Of a DNA stretch of 64,000 nucleotides, positions 56,343 through 64,000 are shown piece by piece. The DNA comes from Perkinsela sp. pyNocScin1 (Eukaryota; Euglenozoa; Kinetoplastea; Prokinetoplastida; Perkinselidae): assembly GCA_964019655.1 (NCBI GenBank), contig CAXHTR010000005.1, positions 186,001-250,000 on the forward strand, in the 5' to 3' direction. Numbering within the stretch: position 1 is the first letter of the stretch; every line of letters begins with the position of its first letter. The notes under the pieces are model-generated. The model was not told the origin of the DNA. It saw only the letters and a list, made by a program, of their open reading frames with translations, and did not search any database. The translations under genes and the position numbers were made by a program.

Positions 56343-57152
56343 ATGAGAAGAAGGCTACTATTTGAAGTCCAGCCGATGCTTCTGCGGCTCCCCTGCTCGA
56401 GTAATCTGTGCAAATCTTTTACCCCGCGAGTCACATCGAATGGAAATTTTCTTCTTAGGATGCCGCGCTGCTTTATGAGTGTTCGGCCTATATCAGCAAA
56501 AGCAAGACCGCGCTTGATCGAGAAAAAAGAAGACACTTCGATCAATAGTCAGGTTATATTTGACTTTCTGTACGGTTTCCTTTCAGTGTCTTGCCTTGTC
56601 CTTGGGCTTACCTTTTGCTTTGTGCCGCTGTACAAGCTATATTGCAGTGCTTCAGGTGTCGGCTTCGATGCTAAATATGCATCAAAGGCGACGGATGACG
56701 ACAAAAGACTCACCATTGATAAGTTTGGCAATGAAATCGTGCAGCCAAAGTTAGAATCACTCCGCAAGCGCATTCTAAAAGTGCACTTTGCGGGCAATAC
56801 AGGCTTAGGTATGCCTATAGCGTTTATTCCATTGCAGAAATCGATTGAAACTCTTGTTGGCGAGCCCTGCTTGGCGTTCTACGCTGCCTATAACAAGACA
56901 AATAAAACAATCCACGGAATTTCGAGCTATAATATCACCCCACACGAGGCCATGCCTTACCTGAATAAAATTCAATGCTTCTGTTTTGAAGAACAGCGAT
57001 TCAAGCCCCATGAGTTGGTCGAAATGCCAGTATTTTTTTACTTTCAGAAAGAAATTCTGGACGACCCACTAATGGCACCTGTTCAGGAAAGTACCTTATC
57101 GTATACGTTCTTTAACTTGGAGCGCAACAAAGACTTGATACGAAACTTTTGA
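56343..57152 (+). CDS. COX11: Cox11, cytochrome c oxidase copper chaperone
   Basis: Cox11 delivers copper to the CuB site of cytochrome c oxidase subunit 1 from the inner membrane. The 269-residue product has a basic presequence (MRRRLLFEVQPMLLRLPCSS), one membrane segment (LSVSCLVLGLTFCFVPLYKLYC), and the family domain including GISSYNITPHEAMPYLNKIQCFCFEEQR with the copper-binding CFC pair. It is followed by ELVEMPVFFYFQKEILDDP and TLSYTFFNLE. All match Cox11 closely. Confidence 0.97.
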   Translation: MRRRLLFEVQPMLLRLPCSSNLCKSFTPRVTSNGNFLLRMPRCFMSVRPISAKARPRLIEKKEDTSINSQVIFDFLYGFLSVSCLVLGLTFCFVPLYKLYCSASGVGFDAKYASKATDDDKRLTIDKFGNEIVQPKLESLRKRILKVHFAGNTGLGMPIAFIPLQKSIETLVGEPCLAFYAAYNKTNKTIHGISSYNITPHEAMPYLNKIQCFCFEEQRFKPHELVEMPVFFYFQKEILDDPLMAPVQESTLSYTFFNLERNKDLIRNF

Positions 57153-57266
57153 AGAATAGTGTTGGTGTGAAAAACTTGTGGATACAGTGGTTTGCATATG
57201 ATATTTATCCAGATACTATCTTAAACCACTTAAACTTTTTAATAATGCTCAAATTATTAGTATACA

Positions 57267-58133
57267 ATGAAGCAGCGCAGGCAAAATAAGCTTAGCAGGG
57301 AGAAGCTCAAACACAACAAAGATCGTGGCTTTCTACGTAAAAGAGGAAGATCTTCGGAAGAAGTCGATGCTGCGAATGAATTCATATTCTTAAATGTTGG
57401 AGGTACGAAATTCGTAACAACTTTAGCAACATTGGCATCAGAGCCTGAAAGCCTTTTGAATAAATGGTTTACGGACCCGGAGCACAGGATTCCAACCGAT
57501 GAAGAAGGAAATTATTTCATTGACCGAGACGCTGCGATTTTTGGAATAATTCTCAATCTTTTACGGGGATATCGCGTAAAAATAGAAGCTGACCTTGTCA
57601 GCCAGCTCTACATTGACCTTGACTACTTTGGGTTGAGCAATCTGAAAGCAGCGTTGGGATTGGAAAGCCGTGAACCTCTGAGATTCATGCAAAGTTCCGG
57701 CGTAAGCGCAGACGGCAGGAGAATAAGTTCGGGTTTAATTGTGAGATTATGTGGCGATTCGCCTATGCGCACAGGGGTTCACAAGATAACTTTTTCCATA
57801 ACACAAGGGCCGTTCATCGGCATAGGCGTAGTGCCTGAAAATTTTCTTGGTTTTGACAGTGACTTCGGCACAATGCATATGTGTGCTGCCTACTATTCTG
57901 ATGGAAGCGTTCGGTCCAATTTTCAATGCCAAAACACAACTGAAAATGGACAACCTTTCGAGCCGGGTGACCATATCACAGTCGTGCTCAACCTTGCACA
58001 AAGAACGCTCATATGGCTCCGGAAAGATGAAGAGGTTGGTAACGTTTCATTTAGAGATGTAAATTCGGGTATTGCATTCAGGTTCGCCACCGTGTTAAAG
58101 TCACCAGCTGTTCTTAATATTGTCCAAAATTGA
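57267..58133 (+). CDS. BTB/T1 (KCTD-like) protein with a C-terminal SPRY-like domain, copy 2
   Basis: A 288-residue paralogue of the protein at 44651-45751. After a basic N-terminus (MKQRRQNKLSREKLKHN) the BTB/T1 domain reads FIFLNVGGTKFVTTLATLA, NKWFTDPEHRI, NYFIDRDAAIFGIILNLLRGYR and YFGLSNLKAALG. From residue about 155 a beta-sandwich follows: GVHKITFSITQGPFIGIGVV, FEPGDHITVVLNLAQRTLIWLRKDEEVG, resembling SPRY (GDxIxVxLDxxxRTLxWxxNG). No membrane segment was found. It may be a Cullin-3 adaptor or scaffold; the target is unknown. Confidence 0.85.
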   Translation: MKQRRQNKLSREKLKHNKDRGFLRKRGRSSEEVDAANEFIFLNVGGTKFVTTLATLASEPESLLNKWFTDPEHRIPTDEEGNYFIDRDAAIFGIILNLLRGYRVKIEADLVSQLYIDLDYFGLSNLKAALGLESREPLRFMQSSGVSADGRRISSGLIVRLCGDSPMRTGVHKITFSITQGPFIGIGVVPENFLGFDSDFGTMHMCAAYYSDGSVRSNFQCQNTTENGQPFEPGDHITVVLNLAQRTLIWLRKDEEVGNVSFRDVNSGIAFRFATVLKSPAVLNIVQN

Positions 58134-58285
58134 CCATGTGCATTGATTTCTCCTTGCCTCCTCTGTATGCAAAATCACTCTTATCATAATCTTACGATTA
58201 AGACAAAATCTGTAGGAATGCTTATTCTACATTTTTCAGACAAATAGGACTTTACTGTCTCATTCGATCGTTTGATGCCTCTAAA

Positions 58286-59323
58286 ATGTACGTGCCGAAC
58301 AGCCTAAGGCACCATTTACTCGTCTTGAGCGTGAGAAATACACGCAGAGTGCTCTACTCCCATCAATGCCACGTGTTTACAAACAGCAAATACAATGCGC
58401 GGGGAACGCCGATAAAGCCGCTGCGTCACATGTACTTTATTGGACTCGCAGCTCTCAGCGCTCTTGCGGGTTTCGTAGCGGGACAGGTGGCACCAATGGA
58501 CGAGAAAAAGGTCCCATCGCCATTTTTGCTCGAAGATATTGCAGCAGATGTTCGCAAAAGCCTTGAATTTAGCCCTGAAGTGGCAGCTGGAATCATTGCG
58601 CTTGCGTATATGCAGTGCATCAGCCTTGTCATCGGCAAACCTCCTGGTGATTCGCATGTAGTTGACCAGGTATGTGCAGATATTTTAGATTCGCTCACAA
58701 AAATTCATAAGATTCAACTGGGCGATGCGCTTGCTTTTGCTGCAACCGAAGCCGTTCGATTTCTCGGTGGGCCGGAAGTACAGTGGAGATATGGGCGAAA
58801 GCAAAGAAATGTTCTTGCGAATCTGAGCGAACCAAACAACCACTCGTCGTGGAAAGAAGTGCTTGAGTTTCATACATCATTGGGCTTTACACCCGAGGAG
58901 ACCGTTGCGATCATGGCTTGTCACGGCGTTGGAAAGACAAGATCCACTTCGCTTCCCCTACAGTGGAAGGAGCGCAAATACAAGCTTAACAATGAGTACT
59001 ACAAAAATCTTCTCAATAACTCATATGAAACTCCGCACTTTAGCTTGCTTGGCTTCGCGCTTCTGAAAGGGCCCAACCATCTGAATATAGCAGCCCTTCC
59101 GTATGAAATCGAGATGGCTTCACAATCGCCGACAAAGGATATTGTCAAAAGATTTGCCGAGAATCAGGATGACTGGACTCAATCATTCACGACGGGCTTC
59201 CAGAAACTTCTAGAGATGCCTTGGAAAGCGGATGATTTCCGAGAGTACATAGCGCTGCAAGATGCTGACAAGATTCGAAAACTTGTACAGACGCGCCGTG
59301 AATCCCTCAGCAAAGATGGTTAA
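58286..59323 (+). CDS. Class I haem peroxidase-like protein lacking distal residues (pseudo-peroxidase)
   Basis: A 345-residue protein related to yeast cytochrome c peroxidase (CcP) and ascorbate peroxidase. It has a basic N-terminus and one membrane anchor (residues about 49-66), suggesting a mitochondrial or organelle membrane location. The proximal helix AIMACHGVGKTR (His213) and LQWKERKYKLNNEYYKNLLNN (Trp227, matching CcP Trp191) are kept, as are EAVRFLGGPEVQWRYGRK and FAENQDDWTQSFTTGFQKLLE. The distal block LVRLAWH of CcP is IIALAYM here: Arg48 is Ala105, Trp51 Tyr108 and His52 Met109. The following glycine-rich loop is missing, and CcP Asp235 appears as Glu274. It probably binds haem but cannot use the standard peroxide mechanism. 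Confidence 0.85.
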   Translation: MYVPNSLRHHLLVLSVRNTRRVLYSHQCHVFTNSKYNARGTPIKPLRHMYFIGLAALSALAGFVAGQVAPMDEKKVPSPFLLEDIAADVRKSLEFSPEVAAGIIALAYMQCISLVIGKPPGDSHVVDQVCADILDSLTKIHKIQLGDALAFAATEAVRFLGGPEVQWRYGRKQRNVLANLSEPNNHSSWKEVLEFHTSLGFTPEETVAIMACHGVGKTRSTSLPLQWKERKYKLNNEYYKNLLNNSYETPHFSLLGFALLKGPNHLNIAALPYEIEMASQSPTKDIVKRFAENQDDWTQSFTTGFQKLLEMPWKADDFREYIALQDADKIRKLVQTRRESLSKDG

Positions 59324-59431
59324 AGCTATCGTCGCATATAATGTTGTTCTTGAGATTTCATACAACCTCTTAAGATTTCCCGGTATGTATAAACAATGCG
59401 CGCTGAAGCACCCGAGTGCATGCACATCTAA

Positions 59432-61429
59432 ATGATCAAGAACACGAGGGGTGAATTTGCCACAAAAGTAAAAAGTGTCTCCCGTCAGCTTCTTCACCGG
59501 CACTGGGCAAGTTACCCATCGGAACGGTCTCAACAGCCCTTCGCCCTTTCGAGTGGGGGTGACCGACATACGCAAGACTCCATGAATTCTTTTAGAAAAT
59601 CACGAAGCGCGAGTAAATGGGCACAAGCAGGAAGCACTGAGAACATCACGCTTCTCAAAGGGGTACAAAAGCTACGCATTTCACAATTTCCACGGCACTT
59701 TTTTAACCATTGCGTCCAAGAAGTTTACCATCTTGACTGCACAGGCAAAGAAAATTTTTGTAGACCAAGGCCAATGCTCTGTGGTGTCATGCTCGAAGTC
59801 ACGGCATGTAATCTCGAATCAAGCGAAATTTCACGGACCCTCGAATCTGCAGTGACAGGTATAGAGTTTCCACCGACGATTCAGCGACGAGATCGATCTG
59901 CAAATATTAAATGGACTGTTTCATGCTTTGCACCACTCCAGCGCATGTGTGAAAAGACACAGGTTTTCTTTTTATACCCGAGCGCATCGCAAGTTCTGCC
60001 TCTTCTTAATACACCAACTGGTAAAGCTCGCGAGTGGCTATCAACTCTACAGCAAGCGCTCTGCCATGCTCCTGGTAATGTGCGTATCTCTGGAGCTTAT
60101 TTCATTCCTTATGACGTCGATCGTTCCGCATTTCAAAGCATATCCCTCGCTGGCATTCACCATCGCTGCTTGCTTCACGTGGAAAATAACGCGTATATAA
60201 AGAAACTTTTCAGCTCAAAAGTATTCGATGCAATTCAAAGTGAAGGCTTTCTGAATTACTTTCCCCCGGAAAAGCTCGGGGTGTCATTGACAAAGCATTT
60301 TGAGCTTACGCGCTGCTTGCTTTCCAAGGATTTTAAAGGATGCATGGCGAATTTAATGCGATATGCTGTGCGGGTTAATGACGCACTACCGAATCTTTGG
60401 AAGCGCTCGTTCTCATCTATCACAAAAGCAGAGGCGAACATGGAGTGCAAACAATTTTTGAAACGCCTCGCTGGTGAAGTAGAGAATGAGTGCTTAGCTG
60501 TGCGAACAGTCAATTCACTGCTACGGCATTACCATGGCAAGTCGGCCAAAAACTTCTTGGAAGCCCTCATTAATTGCCTCCCATCCAAAGTTGCAGATTG
60601 TATGATGCACTCAGTTTCTGAGGCGTGCTTCAATGCGATGGCTTCTTTGCGCATTCAGCAGCATGGAAAAGTGGTCGTCCCTGGGGACCTCGTAATGCAG
60701 CGACCAACAGTCGGGTATAGCTCAAATGTGGCGATACCGTCGTGTCATAGCCCAGATACAATTGCCATTCCCCGATCAATGCTTCGGCAAGATACCGAGC
60801 TTTCTGGCCCGATCCTCGTGCAGGACGATGAGCACGCAAGACAGTTCACACTCCATGATGTCGTACTTCCTGTTGTCTATCCATTGATGACAGCAAAGGA
60901 GATTTTGTTTGGAAAAGATACACGCAAGCAATGCCCATGGGCAGTATCGTTTCCCCAAAACTGCATATCGCGCACTGCATACGAACAATTTTTTGCGAAC
61001 CTCGACTTTGAGAGCGCTTTTTTTGCTGATTTGCAATCGTTGCACCCGTCCATTGCTTATCGCCATATTACTTCACGCCCACTTTTTGAAGATGGCCCGC
61101 ATCGATTTTGTTGGGATATGTATCATTATGCTAATGGGGCATTTCATCGACTCTCTTCGCATGAAGCTGATACGGGTCTGCTTACCACGCGCATGAACTG
61201 CGGCCATTCTAGTGCCTTAAACCATGGGGGCGAATATCAATCTGTTTGGGAAGTACCAGGCATGCACCTAAATAATTTATCTGCCGTATCAGAGATGGAA
61301 ATATGTCGACAGTCTTCGCTCATGCAGAAAGCAGGGCACAGTACTTTACTCCCAGTCGCATTACAAATGACACTCCCTCCAGATTCTTGCATCGAGTCGG
61401 CGCTTTACAGTCTTTTTGAGGAAAATTAG
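59432..61429 (+). CDS. Divergent Pus7/TruD-family tRNA pseudouridine synthase
   Basis: A 665-residue protein of the TruD/Pus7 family, judged by ordered segments. GFLNYFPPEKLGVSLTKHFELTRCLLSKDFKGCMANLMRY matches the family GFINYFGMQRFG...HxxGxxLLxxDxxGAxxxIL. Later VVPGDLV, DDEHARQFTLHDVVLPVVYP (family TIxDVVLPLPG..YP) and the C-terminal VALQMTLPPDSCIESALYSLF (family LxFxLPSGSYATxALREL) follow. The catalytic GxKDxRAxTxQ motif is not standard; the nearest is IPYDVDRSAFQSISL, which keeps an Asp-Arg pair. The enzyme may be active with an altered loop or may have lost activity. The first 130 residues are not recognised. Confidence 0.65.
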   Translation: MIKNTRGEFATKVKSVSRQLLHRHWASYPSERSQQPFALSSGGDRHTQDSMNSFRKSRSASKWAQAGSTENITLLKGVQKLRISQFPRHFFNHCVQEVYHLDCTGKENFCRPRPMLCGVMLEVTACNLESSEISRTLESAVTGIEFPPTIQRRDRSANIKWTVSCFAPLQRMCEKTQVFFLYPSASQVLPLLNTPTGKAREWLSTLQQALCHAPGNVRISGAYFIPYDVDRSAFQSISLAGIHHRCLLHVENNAYIKKLFSSKVFDAIQSEGFLNYFPPEKLGVSLTKHFELTRCLLSKDFKGCMANLMRYAVRVNDALPNLWKRSFSSITKAEANMECKQFLKRLAGEVENECLAVRTVNSLLRHYHGKSAKNFLEALINCLPSKVADCMMHSVSEACFNAMASLRIQQHGKVVVPGDLVMQRPTVGYSSNVAIPSCHSPDTIAIPRSMLRQDTELSGPILVQDDEHARQFTLHDVVLPVVYPLMTAKEILFGKDTRKQCPWAVSFPQNCISRTAYEQFFANLDFESAFFADLQSLHPSIAYRHITSRPLFEDGPHRFCWDMYHYANGAFHRLSSHEADTGLLTTRMNCGHSSALNHGGEYQSVWEVPGMHLNNLSAVSEMEICRQSSLMQKAGHSTLLPVALQMTLPPDSCIESALYSLFEEN

Positions 61430-61565
61430 CTGATTCAAACCAGACCTGTATCATCATGATCCCTGAGTGGAGCGAGTTAGTAATGCATGTGCAGTGGCGA
61501 CGTCACGTGTTCACTTTCTTTGTCATTAAGCTAAAAAATGCCCGACAAGCTCTCCATGCTTTAGT

Positions 61566-61994
61566 ATGAACTCGCTAATTTTCACGGGCTTGACTACATT
61601 CGTGATCAGTAATTCGCTCATCAGCATACTTTACACACACGAATCTGACATACTTTCTGTTAGCCATGATTTGGACGTTTTTGATGCTGAAATAGTTTCC
61701 CGTAGTGAAGATGGTGGAGGGGAATCAAGTGCGATGGCTGCATCAGAGACATTATCAGCGAGTCGGACCATGTGGCAAAAACAAACATTCACAGAAAATG
61801 CACCAAAGCAAGTTGATCAGGAAGTGAGCCTTGTGTCAGCTGTTCATCTCGCGATTTCCTTTGTGCTGTTCTACGGGTCATTTATTCTCCTTTTCCCGTA
61901 CATCTTTCTCGGCTCTGCTATGTCGCCAGCCGGTCAAATCATGTTCAGTATCTCTATCATAGGGTTCTACACCTATGGGCTTGTGTACACGTAG
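61566..61994 (+). CDS. Small membrane protein of unknown family
   Basis: A 142-residue protein with a hydrophobic N-terminus (MNSLIFTGLTTFVISNSLISILY) that could be a signal or anchor, a polar middle, and two C-terminal membrane segments (AVHLAISFVLFYGSFILLFPYIFLG and GQIMFSISIIGFYTYGLVY). The family is not recognised; OST or GPI-assembly accessory subunits have this size and shape but there is no specific match. The following gene also encodes a membrane protein. Confidence 0.65.
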   Translation: MNSLIFTGLTTFVISNSLISILYTHESDILSVSHDLDVFDAEIVSRSEDGGGESSAMAASETLSASRTMWQKQTFTENAPKQVDQEVSLVSAVHLAISFVLFYGSFILLFPYIFLGSAMSPAGQIMFSISIIGFYTYGLVYT

Positions 61995-62099
61995 AGAAGG
62001 AGTAATCTGCATCTGACGTCAGTCATTGATATCGATAATTAGGTATTTCTTTGAAATATTTCCGTTATATATGCGAGTCATTTGCGGCCATGGAAAACC

Positions 62100-63839
62100 A
62101 TGAATGTAACAAGCTGTGAATCGCAACCTAATAAATCAGACCATTGTAGTAGCCTCAGCGTAAAGTGCACTGCCCAGCTGTCAATACGCTCAAAGCTCTT
62201 CTACCGAGTACAGTTTGCACTGCGCGTTGCCTTGCTCATTATTCTACCAGCATGTCTTTTCTCCACAAACTACGGTAGGGAAGCAGGGAGCGAGCTGACA
62301 CGTCGCATCTTCCGTGCATTCCCAGAGGTATTCAGCTACTATGCCGTTGTCGCTTCCGCGGCCTTCCTGACCATTCGCGAAAAAGGCTGTCTCGAATCTA
62401 CGCGATTCTTTCTCATCGTGCTTCAAGGATGGCTCCTCGTTGCGTGCTCGACTCTGCTTTATACAACCATTATTGGGCTTGCACCGTACGAATTCGCTTT
62501 TGCGAACGAGATCAAAGCCATGAGCGTACACGCAGTCGATGTCGTGCCACCCGTGTCAATACACCAAATACGAACGTGCACTGCCTCCTTGGTGCATTTT
62601 TTCAACTCAGTTCACTTTTGGCTCGTGTACTACAGCGCATTCTCCTTCCTGCTTGGCTATCTTGTTCGCGACGAGCGCAACCTGCGACTGTCCCTCGTTG
62701 TTTTCACTATCACCATGATGGGCGTATATAAAGAGAATGAGCGCATGAATTGCCTCGCGACCCCCGGTTGCACGTTTGACCGCCACCAAGCAGATGGGTA
62801 CTTTTCTATCTTGAGCATGCGGGCCACTGCATCCCATCATGAGAACAAGCTTCGGGCACTCCTTGTTTTCGTACTCTCTATTCTCAGCGAATTTCTCTGT
62901 GGCATTTTTCTTGGTGCGCTCGCAACTTTCATTCCGTATCCGCTTGTTCACCCGAGCACCTCTCTCGGGACATCGATGCGCACGATAAAGGAAACCTTCT
63001 TGCATCCTCTGACGCTTTGCATTTTCGATTACTTACCAAAGTGGAAGTATGGACCATCTCCGGCCCCAGAAGGCTGCAGTGCACTTTCTCCGCGAATACA
63101 GTCGAATAGACCATCGCGAAGACCAGAGTGGCTGCGTGCTGCTGATGCGCTCAAAGCCTCACTGTCGCTCACAGCTTCGATCATGATATACGTCGGGATA
63201 TACGGAAACAATGGGTGGAGCATTCCCGGTCCGGCCATCCTGTGCTTCGTTGCCGTCTTCTGCGATTCGCATATAGAGAAATTTGAAAAAAAGCTTCAGC
63301 GTTCGCCGCTTGACTTCGCCGATAGGGCGAGCTTGGTAGATGATTCAGGATCATTTACAAAGCATTGGTGGCATTCCCCGAAAGCCCTTCGCTTGCTGCA
63401 AACGGATGTCTTTTCAGCGCTTATTTACGGAGGTATTCATCGCCTCATGGGGACGTTTGCGGCCGCGTTGCTCGGGTTCATTACCTTTCTACTCGCATCT
63501 GATAGTTTGTGGTACCTCTTCAGCCTCGTCTGTACTATTTTTCTCTTTGCTTTTCTTCGCAGCTATCACGTGGAGCTCTTTGGAAATGCTGGCGCCACAC
63601 ATCATGCGCCGAAGTCGAAGTTGTGCAAGGCATACGTATGCCTTGAAGAAAAGTTAATGAGCATTGGAACTGCCGTTGGCGTGGCAAGCTTTTACGGGTG
63701 CTTTTTTCTCGTTGGAATAATCAACCCATCGATAGAACCACACGAAATTCTTACGCGTATTGTAAAGAATGTCATTGCTGTCGTCGTCTATTGGCTCGTG
63801 TCTCTTGTGTACACGCTCATCTTCGTATGGGTGGACTGA
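62100..63839 (+). CDS. Polytopic membrane protein with FUSC/aromatic-acid-exporter-like regions
   Basis: The first ATG in frame is 62100 (MNVTSCESQPNK), giving 579 residues. There are ten or more hydrophobic segments in two sets separated by a hydrophilic linker near the middle, as in FUSC/ArAE proteins. The second set has RAADALKASLSLTASIMIYVGIYGNNGWSIPGPAILCFV and FSALIYGGIHRLMGTFAAALLGFITFLLA, the latter resembling the family RxxGTxxGAxLG signature. Substrate and membrane are unknown. The family assignment is tentative. Confidence 0.65.
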   Translation: MNVTSCESQPNKSDHCSSLSVKCTAQLSIRSKLFYRVQFALRVALLIILPACLFSTNYGREAGSELTRRIFRAFPEVFSYYAVVASAAFLTIREKGCLESTRFFLIVLQGWLLVACSTLLYTTIIGLAPYEFAFANEIKAMSVHAVDVVPPVSIHQIRTCTASLVHFFNSVHFWLVYYSAFSFLLGYLVRDERNLRLSLVVFTITMMGVYKENERMNCLATPGCTFDRHQADGYFSILSMRATASHHENKLRALLVFVLSILSEFLCGIFLGALATFIPYPLVHPSTSLGTSMRTIKETFLHPLTLCIFDYLPKWKYGPSPAPEGCSALSPRIQSNRPSRRPEWLRAADALKASLSLTASIMIYVGIYGNNGWSIPGPAILCFVAVFCDSHIEKFEKKLQRSPLDFADRASLVDDSGSFTKHWWHSPKALRLLQTDVFSALIYGGIHRLMGTFAAALLGFITFLLASDSLWYLFSLVCTIFLFAFLRSYHVELFGNAGATHHAPKSKLCKAYVCLEEKLMSIGTAVGVASFYGCFFLVGIINPSIEPHEILTRIVKNVIAVVVYWLVSLVYTLIFVWVD

Positions 63840-63932
63840 TGTACGCCGCATAAAAGGATTGCATTGTTGGTAAAGTATATTTAGAAAATTGCGTATTCCA
63901 AAGCTTGAATTTTTCGATACGCATTCACCTAC

Positions 63933-63989
63933 TATTTTTTTTTCATTCTTTATATCGTGATAATGGTTGTAATCACATGAAAGATAATG
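63933..63989 (+). promoter_or_regulatory. Pyrimidine tract, AG and ATG at the right edge; possible next gene start
   Basis: A nine-T run at 63935-63943 is followed by an AG at 63982-63983 and an ATG at 63987, with an open frame for the last few bases. The layout is like that of other gene starts in the plus-strand block, so a further gene may begin here and be cut by the window edge. There is too little sequence to be sure. Confidence 0.2.
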
Positions 63990-64000
63990 GTTTGTAACGT

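Noticed and set aside
1-64000. Search for CRISPR arrays, insertion sequences, tRNA, rRNA and spliced-leader genes
   Set aside because: No repeated spacers, transposase-like frames, tRNA B-box within a foldable cloverleaf or known leader sequence was recognised by eye; a tRNA/covariance scan would be decisive.

Overview
The window looks like nuclear DNA of a compact, intron-poor unicellular eukaryote. Nearly every gene is a single uninterrupted reading frame, intergenic gaps are mostly 50-250 bases, and the products are eukaryotic: cytosolic ribosomal proteins eL19 and eL6, fibrillarin, condensin CAP-G, kinesin-13, a SUMO-activating E1 subunit, DENR, CstF-77, Sft2, and mitochondrial Cox11, frataxin and ATP synthase gamma. 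Genes lie in long same-strand blocks: minus 1-9953, plus 10135-17452, minus 18047-22798, plus 23480-24166, minus 24683-35504, plus 36636-63839. Several start codons follow a pyrimidine tract and an AG. The succinate dehydrogenase iron-sulfur protein is present only as its C-terminal half. Directional blocks, missing introns and split SDH2 together point to a euglenozoan, most likely a kinetoplastid with a reduced genome (a Perkinsela-like organism would fit). This is inference; no spliced-leader or tRNA gene was found to confirm it.

Layout. 1-9.95 kb (minus): a gene cut by the left edge, an orphan coiled-coil protein, the rRNA methyltransferase Emg1/Nep1, a small zinc-ribbon protein, the ribonucleotide reductase large subunit, a PHD-finger/phytanoyl-dioxygenase fusion and another orphan. 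10.1-17.5 kb (plus): tRNA adenosine deaminase, frataxin, two adjacent HIT proteins, the C-terminal half of SDH2, an ABCG transporter and UBA2. 18-22.8 kb (minus): a Y14-like RRM protein, CstF-77/Rna14, DENR and ALKBH4. 23.5-24.2 kb (plus): one orphan. 24.7-35.5 kb (minus): CAP-G, APEX2, an orphan, a C2H2 protein, Trm1 and ATP synthase gamma. 36.6-63.8 kb (plus): an ATP-grasp protein, eL6, kinesin-13, a ubiquitin-specific protease broken by one in-frame TAG, eL19, Sft2, a BTB-T1/SPRY protein, an Hsp20-like protein, aspartyl aminopeptidase, fibrillarin, a bromodomain protein, NXT1-like p15, SDHAF3, Gpc1, TCF25/Rqc1, an EME1-like protein, Cox11, a second BTB-T1/SPRY protein, a cytochrome c peroxidase-like protein without its distal haem residues, a divergent Pus7, a small membrane protein and a FUSC-like membrane protein.

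Most genes are housekeeping. Themes are RNA modification and processing (Emg1, Adat2, Trm1, Pus7, fibrillarin, CstF-77, Y14, NXT1), respiratory-chain assembly (SDH2 C-half, SDHAF3, Cox11, frataxin, ATP synthase gamma), DNA repair (APEX2, EME1) and chromosome mechanics (CAP-G, kinesin-13). The points most worth a second look are the stop-interrupted USP, the split SDH2, the pseudo-peroxidase, the BTB/SPRY pair, the PHD-dioxygenase fusion and two stem-loop-rich gaps that may hold structured RNAs.
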